Shown here one piece after another: positions 23,878 through 32,369 of a DNA stretch of 38,790 nucleotides. The position numbers were made by a program, and so were the translations under genes. The notes beneath the pieces were generated by a model. It saw only the letters and a list, made by a program, of their open reading frames with translations, had not been told where the DNA came from and did no database searches. Position 1 is the stretch's first letter. The number at the start of each line of letters is the position of its first letter. Source of the DNA: Erythrobacter sp. (lineage in GTDB: Bacteria; Pseudomonadota; Alphaproteobacteria; Sphingomonadales; Sphingomonadaceae). The stretch is taken from NCBI GenBank assembly GCA_013822695.1, contig PNKW01000025.1, positions 1 through 38,790 on the forward strand, written 5' to 3'.

Positions 23878-24575
23878 ATTCGCGCGCCGAGCCCGAACAC
23901 GCCGATCAGCACCGGATCGCGGGTGCTTTCCGGATTGGCGCGGATCGCGGCTTCCTCGCGGCCGATCTCGCCCCAGATGGCATCGTCGATCTGGCGGCCG
24001 AAGCGGTCGGCAACGCCCGCGACATCAACGCCCGTCACCGCAGAGAGCGCCTGACCCAGCAGCGGATCGCGGCTGAGGCGCAGCGCCTCGCCCAGCTCGG
24101 GCACGACCGCATCGAGCAGCGCCGTGCCGAGCTCCTGCCTGAGGTAAAGGCTCGCCGCATCCGGCCCCCCGCGCACCAGTGCGAGCGCGTTGTCGAAGCC
24201 GATCACCCGGACCGCGTCGGTCACCACCGGCGCAGCGCGGAAGCTCGCGTCGATCGCGAAAGTGGCGAAGCGCTCCTCCAGCCGGTCCTTGAACAATTGC
24301 GACGTGAGGATGCGCGAGAGCACATCGCCGCGCGTGCCCAGCACCGTGTCGAGCCCGAGGCGCGCGACCTGCTCGTCCCAGAAGCCGCCGGGCGCGGTGA
24401 GCCGCGCGAAGGCGTTTTCCGAGGCCAGCAGCAGCAGGCGGCGCACCGCTTCCACAAGGCTGAACCCGCCGCCGGTGCTGGCGCATCCGGGGAGCAGCAG
24501 CAACGTGCCCGCACCTGCGGCGCCCGCCAGCAGGCTGCGACGCGTCGTGAGGCGGTTCGTGACAATTGCGGTCAT
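23874..24575 (-). CDS. DUF4197 putative lipoprotein
   Basis: A 233-residue protein with [20 protein letters not shown] at residues 12-31, a signal with twin arginine flanked by a lipobox (LPGC), so export as a lipoprotein is likely, possibly through Tat. The mature helical domain ([20 protein letters not shown] onward, [20 protein letters not shown]) is the DUF4197 type, whose function is unknown. The ATG at 24575 ([14 protein letters not shown]) is chosen over the longer frame at 24629, which would place 18 extra residues before the signal and overlap the priA promoter area. Divergent from priA. Confidence 0.85.
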   Translation of the reverse strand: MTAIVTNRLTTRRSLLAGAAGAGTLLLLPGCASTGGGFSLVEAVRRLLLLASENAFARLTAPGGFWDEQVARLGLDTVLGTRGDVLSRILTSQLFKDRLEERFATFAIDASFRAAPVVTDAVRVIGFDNALALVRGGPDAASLYLRQELGTALLDAVVPELGEALRLSRDPLLGQALSAVTGVDVAGVADRFGRQIDDAIWGEIGREEAAIRANPESTRDPVLIGVFGLGARI

Positions 24576-24630
24576 TGGTCGGGTCTCCAAGCTTGCCCTT
24601 GGGCTATGCCGCTCGCCATATAGCGCCAAG

Positions 24631-26799
24631 ATGAACCGCGTTCGCCTCCTAGTTTTGAATGCCGCGCTCGGCCCGCTCGATTACCGGTTGCCTGATGGGG
24701 TGAGGGCGCCTGCCGGGACGGTGGTGATGGCCCCATTGGGCCCGCGCAAGGTGATGGGGATCGTGTGGGACGAAGGGCGTCTGCCGGGCGAGGAAATCGC
24801 CTTTGAACGCCTGCGCCCGATTCTCGAGGTGCTGCCTGTGCCGCCCCTGCCCGCGCCTCTGCGGCGGCTGATCGAGTGGACCGCGGACTATTACTGCGCC
24901 CCGCTCGCCAGCGTCGCGCGGATGGCGCTGGCGAGCGGTGGGGCGCTCGGCGGGCCGGCGACGATGACCGAATACCGGCTGACGGGGGCGGAAGGCTCGG
25001 GACGACTGACCGCGCAGCGCAAGGCGGCGCTGGAAAGGCTGGCGGGCGAGCAGGGCACGATGCGCGAACTTGCCGCGCTGGCGGCCGTCTCGGAAGGCGT
25101 GCTGCGCGGCATGGCGGGCGCGGGGCTTCTCGGGCCGGTCACCGTCAACATCGACCGGCCCTACCCGCCCGCCGATCCCGGCTTCCACCAGCCCGATCTG
25201 TCCGAGGCGCAAGGCACGGTCGCGGGCACGCTGGTTGACGCTGTCCGCGCTCGGGCCTTCGCGCCCTTCCTACTCGACGGGGTGACCGGATCGGGCAAGA
25301 CCGAGACCTATTTCGAACCCGTCGCCGAGGCGATCCGGCAAGGGCGACAGGTGCTGGTGCTGCTCCCCGAAATCGCGCTGACCGAGAATTTCCTCGCCCG
25401 CTTCGAGGCGCGGTTCGGGGCCAAGCCGGTCCTGTGGCATTCCTCGCTCAAATCGACCGAACGGCGCCGTGCGTGGCGGGCCATCGCGGAGGGCACCGCG
25501 CAGGTCGTGGTCGGCGCGCGCTCGGCGCTGTTTCTGCCCTATGGAAAGCTCGGCCTCATCGTCGTCGACGAGGCGCACGAGATCAGCTTCAAGCAGGATG
25601 ACGGAGTGCGCTACAACGCCCGCGACGTCGCCGTGATGCGCGCGCGCTTCGAAGGGCTGCCGGTAATCCTCGCCAGCGCCACGCCCGCGCTCGAGAGCCT
25701 GCACATGGCCGAGATCGGGGTCTATACGAAGCTCGATCTGCCCGCGCGTTTCGGCGGGGCGAGCTTGCCGACGGTGCGCCTCATCAACCTCATCGAGGAG
25801 AAGCCTGGGAGCCAGCGCTGGCTCGCCGGGCCGCTGATCGATGCCCTGCGACACCGCCTGGACAAGGGCGAGCAATCCCTCCTGTTCCTCAACCGCCGCG
25901 GCTATGCCCCCCTGACCCTGTGCCGCAATTGCGGGCACCGCTTCAAGTGCCCGAGTTGCAGCGCCTGGCTGGTCGAACACCGCCTGTCGGCCCGCCTTGC
26001 CTGCCACCATTGCGGCTTCGAGACGCGCGTGCCCGACGCCTGCCCCGAATGCGGCGAGAGCGATTGCCTCGTCGCGTGCGGGCCGGGTGTGGAACGGATC
26101 GCGGCGGAGGTCGGCGAACTGTTTCCCGAGGCGCGCCTGGCGGTGGCGACCAGCGACACGCTCAACACCCCCGACCGCGCCGCCGCCTTCATCGCGCAGG
26201 CCGAAGGCAAGGCGATCGACATCATTATCGGCACGCAGCTCGTCACCAAGGGCTTCCATTTCCCCGACCTGACGCTGGTGGGGGTGGTCGATGCCGACCT
26301 TGGCCTTGAAGGCGGAGATCTGCGCGCAGGCGAGCGCACCTTCTCGCAGATCGCGCAGGTCGCCGGGCGCGCGGGGCGCGGCGCGAAGCCGGGCGAGGTG
26401 CTGATCCAGACCCGCCACCCCGACGCCCTCGTGATCGCCGCCCTCGCCAACGGCGATCGCGACGCCTTCTACGCCGCCGAAACCCAAGGCCGCCGCGATG
26501 CGGGCGCCCCGCCTTTCGGGCGCTGGGCAGCGATTATCCTGTCCTCGGAGGACGAAAAGGAAGCGCGCGAGGCGGCAGCGCGGCTGGGCGATGTCCGCCC
26601 GCGCCATGCCGACGTCCAGATCCTCGGCCCCGCGCCTGCCCCCCTGTCGCTGCTGCGCGGGCGCTTTCGCTACCGCTTTCTCTTGAACGCGCGGCGCAGC
26701 GCGAACTTGCAGGCGATGCTGAGGGACTGGATCGGCAGCGTCCATTTCGCGCCGGGGGTGCGGGTCGGGATCGATATCGACCCCTACTCCTTCGTCTGA
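24631..26799 (+). CDS. priA: Primosomal protein N' (replication restart helicase PriA)
   Basis: A 722-residue superfamily 2 helicase that reloads the replisome at stalled or recombined forks. It shows the N-terminal DNA-binding wing (MNRVRLLVLNAALGPLDYRL), Walker A GVTGSGKTETYF at about 217, the DEAH box VVDEAHEI near 313-316, and the eight-cysteine zinc cluster from CRNCGHRFKCPSC to CPECGE at about 431-477. Then come the helicase motif region IGTQLVTKGFHFPDL and the QVAGRAGRG motif VI. The length is normal. The ATG at 24631 gives the standard N-terminus; the frame is open back to 24190 but that part has no PriA homology. It is followed 36 bases later by the photolyase gene. Confidence 0.98.
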   Translation: MNRVRLLVLNAALGPLDYRLPDGVRAPAGTVVMAPLGPRKVMGIVWDEGRLPGEEIAFERLRPILEVLPVPPLPAPLRRLIEWTADYYCAPLASVARMALASGGALGGPATMTEYRLTGAEGSGRLTAQRKAALERLAGEQGTMRELAALAAVSEGVLRGMAGAGLLGPVTVNIDRPYPPADPGFHQPDLSEAQGTVAGTLVDAVRARAFAPFLLDGVTGSGKTETYFEPVAEAIRQGRQVLVLLPEIALTENFLARFEARFGAKPVLWHSSLKSTERRRAWRAIAEGTAQVVVGARSALFLPYGKLGLIVVDEAHEISFKQDDGVRYNARDVAVMRARFEGLPVILASATPALESLHMAEIGVYTKLDLPARFGGASLPTVRLINLIEEKPGSQRWLAGPLIDALRHRLDKGEQSLLFLNRRGYAPLTLCRNCGHRFKCPSCSAWLVEHRLSARLACHHCGFETRVPDACPECGESDCLVACGPGVERIAAEVGELFPEARLAVATSDTLNTPDRAAAFIAQAEGKAIDIIIGTQLVTKGFHFPDLTLVGVVDADLGLEGGDLRAGERTFSQIAQVAGRAGRGAKPGEVLIQTRHPDALVIAALANGDRDAFYAAETQGRRDAGAPPFGRWAAIILSSEDEKEAREAAARLGDVRPRHADVQILGPAPAPLSLLRGRFRYRFLLNARRSANLQAMLRDWIGSVHFAPGVRVGIDIDPYSFV

Positions 26800-26835
26800 C
26801 GAAACCAAAAGCGGGCGCGGGGCGTATCCCTCCGC

Positions 26836-28392
26836 ATGACCCGTCCCGTTCTCGTGCCGATCCTCGGCGACCAGCTGTCGCGCAACCTGTCCAGCCTCGA
26901 AGGCCTCTCCCCGGCAAGCACCGTCGTGTTGATGATGGAGGTGTGGGACGAGGCGACCTATGTGAAGCACCACAAGCAGAAGATCGTGCTCATTTTTTCG
27001 GCAATGCGCCACTTTGCTGAGGAGCTCCGGGCGCAGGGCTGGCAGGTCGATTACGTCCGCCTCGACGACCCTGCCAACACCGGCAGCTTCACCGGCGAGG
27101 TCGCCCGCGCGGTGGAGCGCCATGCGCCGTCCGAAATCCGCGTCACTGAAAGCGGCGAGTGGCGCGTGCACGAGGCCATGCTCGAATGGGAGGGCCGCTT
27201 CCCCTGCCCCGTCTCGATCCTCCCCGACACGCGCTTCATCGCCACCCATGCCGAATTCCGCGCCTTCGCCGATGGCCGCAAGCACCTCACCATGGAATAT
27301 TTCTACCGCGAGATGCGGCGCAAGACCGGCCTTCTGATGGAGGGCGACAAGCCGGTCGGCGGCGTCTGGAATCTCGACAGCGAAAACCGCGAACCGCCCA
27401 AAGAGGGCCTGAGAGCACCCCCCACCCCCAAATTCGCCCCCGATGCGATCACGCAGGAGGTCATCGCCCTCGTCGGCCAACGCTTTGCCGACCACTTCGG
27501 CGATCTCGAACCCTTCGGCTGGCCGGTGACCCGCGCCGAGGCCCTCGAAGCCGCCGAGGCCTTCTTCGCGCGCAGGCTCAGCCTGTTCGGCCCCTACCAG
27601 GACGCAATGGTCCACGGGGAGGACGATCTCTACCACTCGATGCTGTCGACCAGCCTCAATATCGGGCTGCTGGGTCCGCTCGAATTGTGCCGCGCGGCCG
27701 AGGCTGCCTACAAATCAGGCAGGGCTCCGCTCAATTCCGTAGAGGGCTTCATCCGCCAGATCATCGGGTGGCGCGAATATGTGCGCGGGTTCTACTGGCA
27801 CCAGATGCCGGGGCTCGCCGATGCCAACGAATTGGGCGCGCACCGGCCGCTCCCCGAGTTCTTCTGGACCGGCGCAACCGACATGCGCTGCCTGTCAGAC
27901 TGCATCCGCACCACGCGGGAGGACGCCCACGCGCACCACATCCAGCGGCTGATGGTGCTCGGCAATTTCTGCCTGATCGCGGGGATCGACCCGCGCGCGG
28001 TCGCCGACTGGTATCTCGCGGTCTATGCCGACGCCTTCGAATGGGTCGAGCTGCCCAATGTGGCCGGCATGGTGCTCTATGCCGACGGCGGCAGGCTGGC
28101 GACCAAGCCCTATGCGGCGAGCGGCAATTACATCAACAAGATGTCCGATTACTGCAAGGGCTGCCGCTACAAGGTCGCAGAGAAGACCGGGCCCAAGGCA
28201 TGCCCCTTCAACCCGCTCTACTGGCACTTCATGGAGAAGAACCGCGACCGGCTGGAAAGCAACCACCGCATCGGGCGGATCTATGCCACGTGGGACAAGA
28301 TGGGCGAGGCCAGGCAGCGGGAATATCTGGACACGGCAGAAAAGTTCCTCGACTCTCTGGTGCCCGCGAGCAAAGGCTGGGCGCGCACCTGA
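26836..28392 (+). CDS. Iron-sulfur bacterial cryptochrome/photolyase (FeS-BCP, PhrB/CryB type)
   Basis: A 518-residue flavoprotein of the FeS-BCP group, prokaryotic (6-4) photolyases that repair UV photoproducts with light. It opens with the antenna domain VPILGDQLSRNLSSL, contains the FAD region RQIIGWREYVRGFYW, and ends in the cluster segment DYCKGCRYKV. The four 4Fe-4S ligands are predicted as Cys352, Cys440, Cys443 and Cys456, spaced exactly like those of Agrobacterium PhrB (350, 438, 441, 454). Members use FAD plus a lumazine antenna. It lies in a priA-photolyase-gst run on the plus strand, with ada nearby, a loose DNA-repair neighbourhood. Confidence 0.95.
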   Translation: MTRPVLVPILGDQLSRNLSSLEGLSPASTVVLMMEVWDEATYVKHHKQKIVLIFSAMRHFAEELRAQGWQVDYVRLDDPANTGSFTGEVARAVERHAPSEIRVTESGEWRVHEAMLEWEGRFPCPVSILPDTRFIATHAEFRAFADGRKHLTMEYFYREMRRKTGLLMEGDKPVGGVWNLDSENREPPKEGLRAPPTPKFAPDAITQEVIALVGQRFADHFGDLEPFGWPVTRAEALEAAEAFFARRLSLFGPYQDAMVHGEDDLYHSMLSTSLNIGLLGPLELCRAAEAAYKSGRAPLNSVEGFIRQIIGWREYVRGFYWHQMPGLADANELGAHRPLPEFFWTGATDMRCLSDCIRTTREDAHAHHIQRLMVLGNFCLIAGIDPRAVADWYLAVYADAFEWVELPNVAGMVLYADGGRLATKPYAASGNYINKMSDYCKGCRYKVAEKTGPKACPFNPLYWHFMEKNRDRLESNHRIGRIYATWDKMGEARQREYLDTAEKFLDSLVPASKGWART

Positions 28393-28408
28393 GGGGAGAG
28401 AGCCGACA

Positions 28409-29044
28409 ATGCTGACCATCCACCACCTGCGCCTGTCGCAATCCGAACGCATCGTCTGGCTCGCCGAGGAGCTGGGGATCGAATACGACCTCAAGCTCTA
28501 CAACCGCCGCACCGACAACCGCCTGGCGCCCGACGAATACAAGGCGCTCCACCCGATGGGCATTGCCCCGGTGATCACCGATGGCGACTTCGTGCTTGGC
28601 GAAAGCGGCGCGATCATGGACTACATCGTGGCGAAATACGCCCCCGGCACGCCGCTGGTGCCGGGCGCCGATCACCCCGACTTTGCCGACCACCTGTTCT
28701 ACTACCACTGGGCCAACGCGACCTTCATGACCAACGGCATGATGGCGCTGGTGGCGCAGTTCATGGGGGCGAGCGAGTTGCCCGCCTTCGTCGCAGACCG
28801 CGTGGCCAAGGGCTGGAAGATCGTCGAGCAGCGCCTCGGCGAGGCCGAGTATTTCGGCGGCTCGCAGCTCACCACGGCCGACATCATAATGGGCTTCCAA
28901 CTCACCACCAGCCGCGCGATGAGCGGCATGGGGATCGACCACCTGCCCAATCTCAAGGCATACCTGAAGCGGATCGGCGAGCGGCCCGCCTATCAGCGCG
29001 CCATGGCCAAGTGCGAGCCGGGGATGCCCCCTAAGCTCGATTGA
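28409..29044 (+). CDS. Glutathione S-transferase family protein
   Basis: A 211-residue GST with the thioredoxin-like N-domain MLTIHHLRLSQSERIVWLAE, the cis-proline region HPMGIAPVITDGD and the glutathione-binding ESGAIMDYI. The all-helical C-domain ends in ERPAYQRAMAKCEPG. The serine cluster near residues 10-12 suggests a Ser-type catalytic site. Such enzymes conjugate glutathione or act on peroxides; the substrate is unknown. The ATG at 28409 is chosen because GAGGGGAGAG precedes it by about eight bases. The start is 16 bases after the photolyase stop, so the two are probably co-transcribed. A conserved-looking 37-base dyad repeat follows the stop. Confidence 0.93.
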   Translation: MLTIHHLRLSQSERIVWLAEELGIEYDLKLYNRRTDNRLAPDEYKALHPMGIAPVITDGDFVLGESGAIMDYIVAKYAPGTPLVPGADHPDFADHLFYYHWANATFMTNGMMALVAQFMGASELPAFVADRVAKGWKIVEQRLGEAEYFGGSQLTTADIIMGFQLTTSRAMSGMGIDHLPNLKAYLKRIGERPAYQRAMAKCEPGMPPKLD

Positions 29045-29060
29045 GGGGGCTCACTTACCT

Positions 29061-29097
29061 CGTCATTGCGAGGTGCAGGAGGCTACGCGGCAATGAC
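29061..29097. repeat. Short dyad repeat (CGTCATTGCGAG type)
   Basis: GTCATTGC (29062-29069) and GCAATGAC (29090-29097) flank a 20-base GAGG-containing centre. The CGTCATTGCGAG...CGGCAATGAC form is a very widespread bacterial intergenic repeat. It lies exactly at the border between the GST gene and the low-GC DUF3800 gene. No gene is seen in it. Confidence 0.6.
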
Positions 29098-29113
29098 CGA
29101 CGCACCGTATAGC

Positions 29114-29920
29114 CTAACCATTATTGTTTATGGTTTGGCTACTGTCGATGCCTCCTTCTCGGAGAAAGTCCTGCAATGCCGTGTAAATTTCATGGTACCT
29201 TGGAACTCTGATATTCATCGGTGAAAAGCAAAAGCCCATGTCGGGAACTCGCTCTGAGCCCGCATATCGATAGAATAACGGTGACAATAAACGGATGAGG
29301 TTCAATGCGCCCTCTCGATTGGCGTCATTCCGAGTCTGCACGTTGATCGAGTATCTTAGTGATCCAACAAGAATATCGATCAAAGACGTGAAGTGCGATT
29401 GTCCCACTGCACTATAGTGGAAACCAACGATATTGGAGAGGCGAGTTGGCTCGCGCCGATGTGGAAGCTGTATGCCGACGGCCATCTTGTCTTTCAAATG
29501 GCCTTCGATCTCGTTATTGGCATCATTAAATCTATCAATTAAAATAATTCCCTTTTGCTGCATCCGACCCAAAACACAATGGAAATGGTAGCAGACCGTG
29601 TTGATGCCGAACCGCCGCGCATTGTCCGGATCGCCAGCAAGATCGTGCAGGACTGCATAGGCAAGTAGCTTGCATCCATGTTCGACAGCGGTCTCGATAA
29701 TTGACTGTTTCAAGTTGAGGAATTGACCGTGGGTCAATCCATCTGGTGAAGGGTTAAATTTGAGGCGGACGTTTGGCCCAACTCCCGCATCCCGACGCAA
29801 CTCGTCCATACGAGCCGACAATAAGCCAGCGGTATCGCCTGGTATCAAGACACCTGCATACAGGAGGAAGTCCCCTGGTCGATGCTCGAGGTTGCTTTCG
29901 TCGCAATAGAGAAGATGCAC
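29114..29920 (-). CDS. DUF3800 domain protein (accessory, low GC)
   Basis: A 268-residue protein with the DUF3800 opening HLLYCDESN (Asp7-Glu8), the middle segment GIILIDRFNDANNEIEGHL and a late helical region. The conserved acidic residues and fold suggest a metal-dependent RNase H-like nuclease, but no activity is established; the family is frequent in defence and mobile islands. Codon use and base composition are strikingly A/T-richer than the neighbours, a strong sign of transfer. The start is a GTG at 29920 with GGGGG six bases upstream; no ATG is usable in this frame. It is a single gene with no partner gene in the same style, flanked by a repeat and by ada. Confidence 0.8.
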   Translation of the reverse strand: MHLLYCDESNLEHRPGDFLLYAGVLIPGDTAGLLSARMDELRRDAGVGPNVRLKFNPSPDGLTHGQFLNLKQSIIETAVEHGCKLLAYAVLHDLAGDPDNARRFGINTVCYHFHCVLGRMQQKGIILIDRFNDANNEIEGHLKDKMAVGIQLPHRREPTRLSNIVGFHYSAVGQSHFTSLIDILVGSLRYSINVQTRNDANREGALNLIRLLSPLFYRYAGSERVPDMGFCFSPMNIRVPRYHEIYTALQDFLREGGIDSSQTINNNG

Positions 29921-30000
29921 TTGAAGCCCCCATTTCAGACGCTGGGCTATAGTGCATTGAATTCCTTTTTTGAACTAGCGAGTTTACACTCACCTCTCCC

Positions 30001-31044
30001 TCAAACCCCCTCCCGCTTCAACAACTCCGCCTTGATCGCCAGCCCGTACGCATAGCCCCCCAGCGTCCCATCCGCCGCGATCACGCGGTGGCAGGGGATC
30101 AGCACCGCGATGTTGTTCGCCCCGTTCGCGCCGCCCACAGCGCGGCTCGCCTTGGGGTTGCCGAGGGCGGCGGCGAGCTCGCCATAAGAGCGCGTCTCGC
30201 CGTGGGGGATGCGGCGCAGTTCTTCCCATACCCTCTGCTGGAAGGCGGTGCCGTGGACGTCGAGCGGGATGGCGGCGCTGCCGGGGCCGGGTTGCTCGAC
30301 CGCTTGTACCACCTGCGCAAACAGCGCGCGAAAATCCTCGCCCGCCGGGGCGAGTTCGGCCCGCGGGAACCTTGCCCGCAATTCCGCCTCGCCCTCACCG
30401 AAGGCAAGGCAGCACACCCCCACCTCGGTCGCGGCGACCAGCATGGGGCCGAGCGAGGTCGGCAGCACCGCCCAGTGGATCACGCGGCCCGCGCCGCCCC
30501 TGCTCCAGTCGCTCGGTTTCATGCCCAGCCTGCCTTTCGTTTCGGCATAGAATTGTTCGGGCCCGCCATAGCCTGCCGTTGTCAGTGCGTCGGTCACTCG
30601 TTGCCCACTCGTCAGGGCCTCGTGCACACGTTGTTCGCGCAGCGCGCGCGCGTATGCGGCGGGGGAGAGGCCGGTGGTGCGCTTGAACAGGCGCTGAAAA
30701 TGAGTCGCAGTATAACCAGTCAAATCGGCCAATTCATCGAGCGTCATCGCCCCCCGATCCCGGATCGCGGCAATCGCCGCGAGCACGCAGGCTTCCTCCG
30801 CGCTTTGCGTGTTCGGTGAGCAGCGCTTGCAGGGTCGTAGCCCGGCCGTCGCCGCCTCTTCGGGGGTGCGATAGAAGCGCACGTTCTTGCGATGCGGCGC
30901 GCGCGCGGGGCACGAGGGGCGGCAATAGATGCCGGTCGAATGCACGCCCGTGACGAAGGCCCCGTCGAAGCGCCGGTCCTTGGCGAGCGCCGCCTGCCAG
31001 CGCTCCTCGTCGGTGATGTTCTCCAAATGTTTCACGTGAAACAT
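30001..31044 (-). CDS. ada: Bifunctional DNA methylation-repair protein and regulator Ada
   Basis: A 347-residue Ada homologue. The N-terminal zinc domain has Cys41, Cys45, Cys72 and Cys75 (HSTGIYCRPSCPARAPHRK, then PCKRC); one cysteine accepts methyl from phosphotriesters and switches Ada into an activator. An AraC-type DNA-binding region follows (ELADLTGYTATHFQRLFK). The C-terminal methyltransferase has Cys318 in IPCHRVI, which removes O6-methyl from guanine. All five key cysteines are at E. coli Ada positions plus or minus three. The start ATG at 31044 encodes MFHVKH, which is the codon reading of the parS-like palindrome; the DUF1203 gene overlaps it by 13 bases. The parS site means the start region carries protein-binding information as well. 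Confidence 0.93.
   Translation of the reverse strand: MFHVKHLENITDEERWQAALAKDRRFDGAFVTGVHSTGIYCRPSCPARAPHRKNVRFYRTPEEAATAGLRPCKRCSPNTQSAEEACVLAAIAAIRDRGAMTLDELADLTGYTATHFQRLFKRTTGLSPAAYARALREQRVHEALTSGQRVTDALTTAGYGGPEQFYAETKGRLGMKPSDWSRGGAGRVIHWAVLPTSLGPMLVAATEVGVCCLAFGEGEAELRARFPRAELAPAGEDFRALFAQVVQAVEQPGPGSAAIPLDVHGTAFQQRVWEELRRIPHGETRSYGELAAALGNPKASRAVGGANGANNIAVLIPCHRVIAADGTLGGYAYGLAIKAELLKREGV
31028..31043. promoter_or_regulatory. parS: parS-type centromere site (ParB-binding)
   Basis: TGTTTCACGTGAAACA is a perfect 16-bp palindrome (18 bp with flanks, ATGTTTCACGTGAAACAT, 31027-31044) identical to the well-known bacterial chromosomal parS consensus. ParB nucleates here and SMC is recruited. 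The site is located inside the overlap of the DUF1203 gene and ada, contributing codons to both. No other copy was seen in the window. No parA, parB or gid genes are in the window. Confidence 0.85.
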
Positions 31045-31517
31045 TCCTCGCGCTCGTGCCGCTCGATCCGCGCGGCAAAGCAGCCGTGCATGGCGTTGTG
31101 CGCGTCGATATAGGCGACCTCCGGGTCAGCGAGCAACGCGCGCAGCTGCGCGTCGACATCGTCGGCCAGGGCCAGCGCCGCGCGGTGGAGATCGCCGGCT
31201 GCGGTGTAGCCCCGCAAGGCAATCGGCCGGGCGCGCAGCACCGGGGGCAGGCTGTCGACATATTCCGCCGCCGCACGCGCAGCGGCGCGCACATAGATGG
31301 CGAAGGCGTTGCGGTAGGGGCCCTCGACCGCGTGGTTGGCGTAGTGGGTGAGCAGCAGCTCCTCGCCCGGCTGTGCGTCCTCGAGCGTCACGCGGCAGGG
31401 GAAATACCCCTGCCCCGCGATCTCGCACCGCGCACGCTGGCGGGCGAGCCCGGCATCATCCAGCGCGAATTGGTCGGTGAATTGCGCGGGGTCGAGGCCC
31501 CTGATCCGGTAGGTCAT
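31032..31517 (-). CDS. DUF1203 domain protein
   Basis: A 161-residue cytoplasmic protein with the DUF1203 pattern: MTYRIRGLDPAQF, a CEIAGQGYFPCRVTLEDAQPGEELLLTHY-type core (residues about 31-59, read in part as GYFPCRVTLEDAQPGEELLL), EGPYRNAFAIYVR, and the C-terminal DAHNAMHGCFAARI. The family function is unknown. The stop codon TGA is part of the parS-like palindrome: the last codons are TGT TTC ACG TGA. It overlaps ada by 13 bases, so the two genes are coupled. The ATG at 31517 is a normal start. Confidence 0.85.
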   Translation of the reverse strand: MTYRIRGLDPAQFTDQFALDDAGLARQRARCEIAGQGYFPCRVTLEDAQPGEELLLTHYANHAVEGPYRNAFAIYVRAAARAAAEYVDSLPPVLRARPIALRGYTAAGDLHRAALALADDVDAQLRALLADPEVAYIDAHNAMHGCFAARIERHEREECFT

Positions 31518-31615
31518 CGCACATATGCTCCCTTGCCTTGTGTTGCAGGGGAGGTGTTACGCCGCGCGCGCGCATGGCGCATCCGGCGGGCTTGCGCTCA
31601 ATGCCGAGGCTGCGC

Positions 31616-32287
31616 TCAGGTCCCGGCGATCGAGAGCGCGATGGTGCGCACGCGGTCCTTGAGCTGGGCCTCGGTGATGCCCCTGCCCTCGATCGCATAG
31701 GCGTTGACGTTCATGAACTCGCCGCTGACCACCGTCATGCAGATCACGCCGCGGATCTTGATGGTGCCCTGCGCAGCGACCACGTCGCTGACCAGCGCCA
31801 TATAGGCGCACATGTCGTCCTGCCCGGTGAAGCGCGGCACCGCATTGTCGAGCTGGATCTCGTTGTTGGTGCCCTTGGCGACATCGCGCCCGACGTTCTC
31901 GATCGCGTCATCGATCAGCTGCTGGCCGGCAGTGGTCTGGAGCTCGCGCGCGATCAGGGCGAGGAACTGCGCGCGCGGCATCGTGACGGGCTGCGAGGTG
32001 CGCGGCGACTTGATGTGCACGTAATCCTCGCCAAAGGTGCCGCAGCGGTCGAGATTGGCATGGGTGAGGTTCATCGTGTCGAGCGAGGCGAACTTCTCGG
32101 CCAGCGCCACCGTGGCGCCCGAGGGCAGGCAGTAGCCCTGCGGCACGGGAATGGTGAAGGCCTTGCCGCCCACCGTGAAGCGGTGCTGCGGCTTGCCCTG
32201 CGGCCTGTTCTGCGCCGTCACCCCGTCCGGGATCACCGCCAGCGCCAGCGCCGCGAGAGCCAGTGTCAGATAACGCATGCCGAACAT
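31616..32287 (-). CDS. Exported hypothetical protein
   Basis: A 223-residue protein with a signal peptide (MRYLTLALAALALAVIPDGV, cleavage near VTAQ). The mature part is HRFTVGGKAFTIPVPQGYCL to DYVHIKSPR and a later CAYMALVSDVVAAQGTIKIR, with three or four cysteines that could pair in the periplasm. I do not recognise a named domain. GGGGG lies five bases before the ATG at 32287, which is used; a second ATG nine bases on (32278) is also reasonable. It is divergent from the serine protease gene across an 82-base gap. Function unknown. Confidence 0.65.
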   Translation of the reverse strand: MFGMRYLTLALAALALAVIPDGVTAQNRPQGKPQHRFTVGGKAFTIPVPQGYCLPSGATVALAEKFASLDTMNLTHANLDRCGTFGEDYVHIKSPRTSQPVTMPRAQFLALIARELQTTAGQQLIDDAIENVGRDVAKGTNNEIQLDNAVPRFTGQDDMCAYMALVSDVVAAQGTIKIRGVICMTVVSGEFMNVNAYAIEGRGITEAQLKDRVRTIALSIAGT

Positions 32288-32369
32288 TGCTGCCCCCGTT
32301 TGCTTTGGTTAGATCGTCTCCTCCGGTCGCTGTCATTGCAGCTATTCCTCCTTGTTCAAGGATTTTCTG

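Noticed and set aside
24190..24630. 5' extension of priA
   Set aside because: Adds about 147 residues with no PriA homology, overlapping the DUF4197 gene; the family starts at MNRVRLLVL.
25270..27636. 788-codon minus-strand frame across priA and the photolyase gene
   Set aside because: Spans two well-supported genes on the other strand and shows no recognisable domain.
28025..28408. 5' extension of the GST gene
   Set aside because: Lies inside the photolyase gene in another frame; a good ribosome site stands before 28409.
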